Assembly (NCBI GenBank): GCA_947445775.1
Contig: CANFEB010000019.1
Coordinates: 1 to 46,110, forward strand
DNA: 46,110 bases
From: Oligoflexales bacterium
Lineage (GTDB): Bacteria > Bdellovibrionota_B > Oligoflexia > Oligoflexales > RGVZ01
Reading direction: 5' to 3'
Numbering within the stretch: the stretch's first letter is position 1; the number at the start of each line of letters is the position of its first letter. Below, one piece after another: positions 43,201 to 46,110 of this stretch. The notes beneath the pieces were generated by a model, which saw only the letters and a list, made by a program, of their open reading frames with translations, had not been told where the DNA came from and searched no databases. Made by a program: the position numbers and the translations under genes.

Positions 43201-44133
43201 GTGCTCTTCTCCCGTGAATCGGCGGCCGCCTTGGCGGATCGGTACCATGAATATATCCGCCAAATGCGACCACTTCGCGCCATGGGCTTTGATCGCAAAG
43301 CCAACGGCGTGGATTTTCTTTTGACCGGCTTTCGAAGCTTCACCCAAGATGCCTCAGGCCGCCCCCTCCCCAATCCCAGTGGGCAAATTCTAGAGCGCCT
43401 GAAAATCCTGGCGCGGTCCGAACCCGAGCCGGCACGCGAGGCGTCGCAGTTTGCCGTTGGGATCATAACCCTCGCTGGCTATCGGTGCCTGACGGCCATT
43501 GGCAATGTCGACTATGCAACCCCGCCTGCCTTTGTCGAGTTGGCGCGTTTTGTCAGGCCAAGGGCTGTTTTAAATCTGGGCCTTGGCGCCCAGACCAGCA
43601 TCGAGTCTGCAGCATTGAATCAAGTCAACCCCGCACGCCTGTCCTATGACCATGACGGCGTTGTTATTGCGAGGCTCTTTCCAATAGGGACGCTGCTGGA
43701 CGAAGCCTTGCCTCAAGACTACGAATTGCCATTGCCCTGGACGCCTGCCACCCTCGCCCGCCTGCGCCGTGTCACCACCGTTGCCGGGACGGCTCGCAGG
43801 GAAAATGACTACCTTTGCAATGCCACGGCCTGGCTGTTTGCGCGGCTCATGCAACCAAGCAAAGGTGAGCCTCAACCCTTGCCCTGGGTCACGTCGACGG
43901 ACTGGTCCGGGGCGGAAAGTCCCGGGGCAGAAAGTCCCGCGCCGGAAAAGCCCGCGCTAAAATCGCTGCCCCATATAGAATTGATGCCCCTCACGGAGGC
44001 CGGAATCCAGCAAGCCGGCTTTCTGCACCTAGCCCCACCTCCCCCGCTAGTCTCGTCAAATGACTATTTTCTGGCCGCTACGAATCTGTTAGTGGACGTG
44101 ATGCGCGCCATTTTACCAGACCCCGTACCGTGA
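43201..44133 (+). CDS. Pyroglutamyl-peptidase-I-like protein (peptidase C15 fold)
   Basis: GTG 43201 lies three bases after the desaturase stop. The 310-residue product has the C15 opening LLTGFRSFTQD...NPSG (41-61), RPRAVLNLGLGAQTSIESAAL, and YLCNATAW with the likely catalytic Cys206. AGFLHLAP gives the likely His276. In typical enzymes Cys and His are about 24 residues apart; here a Pro/Glu/Ser-rich insert (about 220-258, partly a DNA repeat near 43912-43960) widens the gap to 70. The catalytic Glu is not obvious to me. Activity is therefore uncertain. Confidence 0.65.
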   Translation: MLFSRESAAALADRYHEYIRQMRPLRAMGFDRKANGVDFLLTGFRSFTQDASGRPLPNPSGQILERLKILARSEPEPAREASQFAVGIITLAGYRCLTAIGNVDYATPPAFVELARFVRPRAVLNLGLGAQTSIESAALNQVNPARLSYDHDGVVIARLFPIGTLLDEALPQDYELPLPWTPATLARLRRVTTVAGTARRENDYLCNATAWLFARLMQPSKGEPQPLPWVTSTDWSGAESPGAESPAPEKPALKSLPHIELMPLTEAGIQQAGFLHLAPPPPLVSSNDYFLAATNLLVDVMRAILPDPVP

Positions 44134-44165
44134 CCCCACAGCCATAACCCGTATGGAGAGCCCCC

Positions 44166-44570
44166 ATGACCAACAATTCCTCCTCGCCCGAGTGTCCAAA
44201 GTGGGCCGCCGACTTACTGGAAAAGTTGCAGCGAATTGAAGTCAAATTGGGAAACATCCAAGAAGTCGGCGATACCACCAGTGACGGTTGGCGCACGCGG
44301 GCCCTCAATGACCTCATGGCTGCCAATGAGGCAGCGGCATCTGGCGAATCTGGTGATTCCGATGATCATCATGACAACGCCCCCTTGTCAGGTGATGACG
44401 GGGCAGCCGATGTTGCCGAGGCCATTTTTGACCGGGTATGTGCCGGCCTACTTGAAGACGGATTTGATGCCAATCAAATCGCCGCCATCATCAATTCTAA
44501 GGTGGGGAGCAAGGCTGTCCGCCTAAAATACTGCGACGCCAACGATGTAAACGAGGCTTTAAAGGCCTGA
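44166..44570 (+). CDS. Small acidic protein, unknown
   Basis: ATG 44166 follows GGAG. The 134-residue protein has a coiled-coil-like N-terminus (WAADLLEKLQRIEVKLGNIQ), an Asp/Ser/Gly-rich middle and a helical end (AIFDRVCAGLLEDGFDANQI). It lies 32 bases after the peptidase-like gene, likely in the same operon. No family recognised. Confidence 0.55.
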   Translation: MTNNSSSPECPKWAADLLEKLQRIEVKLGNIQEVGDTTSDGWRTRALNDLMAANEAAASGESGDSDDHHDNAPLSGDDGAADVAEAIFDRVCAGLLEDGFDANQIAAIINSKVGSKAVRLKYCDANDVNEALKA

Positions 44571-44622
44571 GCCCTAAATATAACCATCTATGCTCTTTCT
44601 AAGCCATCAGTCTGGCAAACGT

Positions 44623-45831
44623 TTAGGCGAAAAGAGTGTTGCCTTCAAGCTGGTCCAGAAATTTTTTTAAGGGCAAAACATCTATGCCGTCATCTGTTTG
44701 CAGAGACTCGTCGCCCAGGTAGACGATTTTTCGTTTTAATTTAACCTTACTTTTCCAGTTTTCCGCCAGTGCCGAAAGACCCTGAGTGTATTCCTTTCGC
44801 CACCTGTTTGAGGACTTGACCTCAAGGGCCAGGCACTCATCATTCTTCCAAAGTAGAAAATCCACTTCTTTCGACGACGATTCTGTTGGTGCCCAATAGT
44901 TCCAGTCATCAAATGTGTTGCGGTATGACTGATACGTTTTTAGAAGACTTGCAATCCACCCTTCAAAGAGGGCTCCTTGCTCTTCTTGCACCACTTCTCC
45001 AAATCGTCTTTTTGCTGTCCTGACAATACCGGCGTCTATCCAATAGAGTTTAGGGTGGGTTTTTTCTTTGACGCGAAAATGACCCTCCCAGGCTGGAAGC
45101 CTAAATGCCAACAACGTATCTTCGAGGATCTCTAAATATCCCAACACTGTGGTGCGTGCCACGCCAGCATCGCGGGCCAGACTCGAGGCATTTAAAACCT
45201 GTCCGTGGAACAGCGCGGCAATTTGTAAAAATCGCGCAAATCCCCCAAGATTTCTGACCAACGCCTCGGCCTGGATCTCTTCTTTGAGGTAGGTCTGAAC
45301 ATAGCTTTCAAGGACTTCACGATTGCCACCCGAGGCCCAGACGATGGGGAGAGTTCCGAATTGCAGGGTACTTTCCAAATTAAAATCCCGCCCTAGCTCC
45401 TCGGGCGTCAGGGGAAACATTTCTCGCTTTATGGCGCGGCCTGCCAGAAGGTTTGTGCCAACCTTCTTAAGTTTGCGAGCACTTGACCCTGACATCACAA
45501 ATCTAAATTTTCGATTTTCAATAAAACGGTGAACGTCATTTAGCAATCCCGGGAGCCTTTGTATCTCGTCGAAGATTACGGTTGAGCCATCCGGCAAGGC
45601 ATTCAGGACCATTGAGGCTTCGCCGGGGTCGACAAGCCACCTCTGAAATCGTGCTTCGTCTAAAAGATCAATATAGGTTGCTTCGGGAAGCTGCTGTTTT
45701 AACCACGTGCTTTTCCCCACGCCGCGTGGCCCAAAAAGGAAGCAGGATCGTTCAATGGGCTTTAAAATTCTCTTATAAATCAGATAGATAACCTCGCCGT
45801 CAATTATCCAGGAAAAACGTCGGTAAGTCAA
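44623..45831 (-). CDS. AAA ATPase with DUF4143 (AAA_14) architecture
   Basis: The 402-residue protein has Walker A GPRGVGKSTW near 35-44, Walker B VIFDEIQRLP, a sensor SGSSARKLKK, a winged-helix middle (ASSLARDAGVARTTVLGYLE) and a C-terminal nuclease-like segment with EVDFLLWKNDECLALEVKSS. The family is common, often mobile, with no settled function. The start is TTG 45831. It is the second ATPase of this accessory kind in the window, after the one at 16203. Confidence 0.85.
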   Translation of the reverse strand: MTYRRFSWIIDGEVIYLIYKRILKPIERSCFLFGPRGVGKSTWLKQQLPEATYIDLLDEARFQRWLVDPGEASMVLNALPDGSTVIFDEIQRLPGLLNDVHRFIENRKFRFVMSGSSARKLKKVGTNLLAGRAIKREMFPLTPEELGRDFNLESTLQFGTLPIVWASGGNREVLESYVQTYLKEEIQAEALVRNLGGFARFLQIAALFHGQVLNASSLARDAGVARTTVLGYLEILEDTLLAFRLPAWEGHFRVKEKTHPKLYWIDAGIVRTAKRRFGEVVQEEQGALFEGWIASLLKTYQSYRNTFDDWNYWAPTESSSKEVDFLLWKNDECLALEVKSSNRWRKEYTQGLSALAENWKSKVKLKRKIVYLGDESLQTDDGIDVLPLKKFLDQLEGNTLFA

Positions 45832-46110
45832 CGCGACGTCATCTGAGGAAGGGGAGTTTTCTGCGCGTGCTTTCGCGCTTCAGGATGAAAGCGAATCAGC
45901 CTTGCCCGGATTGGCGGCGGGCCTCTGATAATTCCTGTGTTTGAACTCAGGCGCCTTGCGGCGGCTGAAGAGCGGCTGAATAGCCCCAAGCGATAAGAGG
46001 CGTTAAAGGCCTAAATCGAAAATTGCAACTATCTGTTTTAATGTGATTTTTTTAAAAAAAAAGCGATTCCAGAGAATCCCTTCAAGAATCCACCTCGCGC
46101 CGCCGATAAA
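45832..46110. other. Right-end intergenic DNA with a deleted copy of the left-end HNH region
   Basis: 45869-45906 matches 31-68 (three differences in 38) and 45909-45944 matches 550-584, so two pieces about 480 bases apart at the left end are fused here. On the minus strand one frame still reads RLIRFHPEARK, as in the HNH-like gene. Beyond 45945 there is only AT-rich sequence with an A/T run near 46048-46062 and no gene I can support. Confidence 0.6.

Noticed and set aside
1-46110. tRNA, rRNA or prophage genes
   Set aside because: No cloverleaf arms, rRNA segments, integrase or phage structural genes were found on reading both strands.

Overview
The window reads as chromosomal DNA of a Gram-negative bacterium with about 55% G+C. 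Several genes encode lipoproteins or outer-membrane beta-barrels. The mix of AddAB recombination nuclease, class I (archaeal-type) lysyl-tRNA synthetase, long PPi-dependent phosphofructokinase, membrane transhydrogenase and frequent TTG/GTG starts would fit a Bdellovibrionota/Oligoflexia-like lineage. That placement is inference from gene content; no rRNA or tRNA gene is visible.

Layout. 1-1.45 kb is degraded accessory DNA on the minus strand: the 5' part of an HNH-nuclease-like gene, a gene remnant, and an exported-protein gene split by a dinucleotide repeat. 1.77-9.48 kb is a plus-strand operon: a trypsin-like lipoprotein, then addB and addA. 9.5-12.1 kb has a beta-barrel gene, an AbiEi antitoxin beside a broken AbiEii toxin, and a small gene. 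12.3-14.4 kb holds a CPBP protease plus tRNA-dihydrouridine synthase (minus). 14.5-16.2 kb has serS and a small lipoprotein (plus). 16.2-21.1 kb has a DUF234-type ATPase, hisS with an overlapping small gene, and a large lipoprotein (minus). 21.3-23.0 kb has a family-4 glycosyltransferase and a lone nucleotidyltransferase. 23.1-30.3 kb has ahcY (minus), then glyS, pfp, a Gly/Ser-rich protein and two related beta-barrels (plus), the latter separated by REP-like hairpins and a transposase scrap. 30.3-34.4 kb has a broken HEPN gene, class I lysS, and a DnaC-like ATPase with a coupled partner (minus). 34.6-35.5 kb is a trypsin-like protease. 35.6-38.2 kb is a minus run: CAP-domain protein, HIT protein, beta-barrel, HMA metal-binding protein and MerT-like protein. 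38.3-42.1 kb has pntA-pntB and a glutathione S-transferase. 42.2-44.6 kb is a plus operon of fatty-acid desaturase, pyroglutamyl-peptidase-like protein and a small acidic protein. 44.6-45.8 kb is a DUF4143 ATPase. The right end carries a deleted copy of sequence from the left end.

Functionally most genes are housekeeping (translation, DNA repair, methyl cycle, glycolysis, redox balance, lipid). Accessory traces are mainly decayed: AbiE, HEPN, HNH and IS remnants. I found no large intact defence or biosynthetic island. The most distinctive signal is repeated short tandem duplication. In-frame 6-18 bp repeats occur inside many genes, including lysS and addB. At two operon junctions a duplication has created a TAATG-linked mini-ORF of four codons. 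A (GT)8 repeat next to a start codon is a candidate phase switch.
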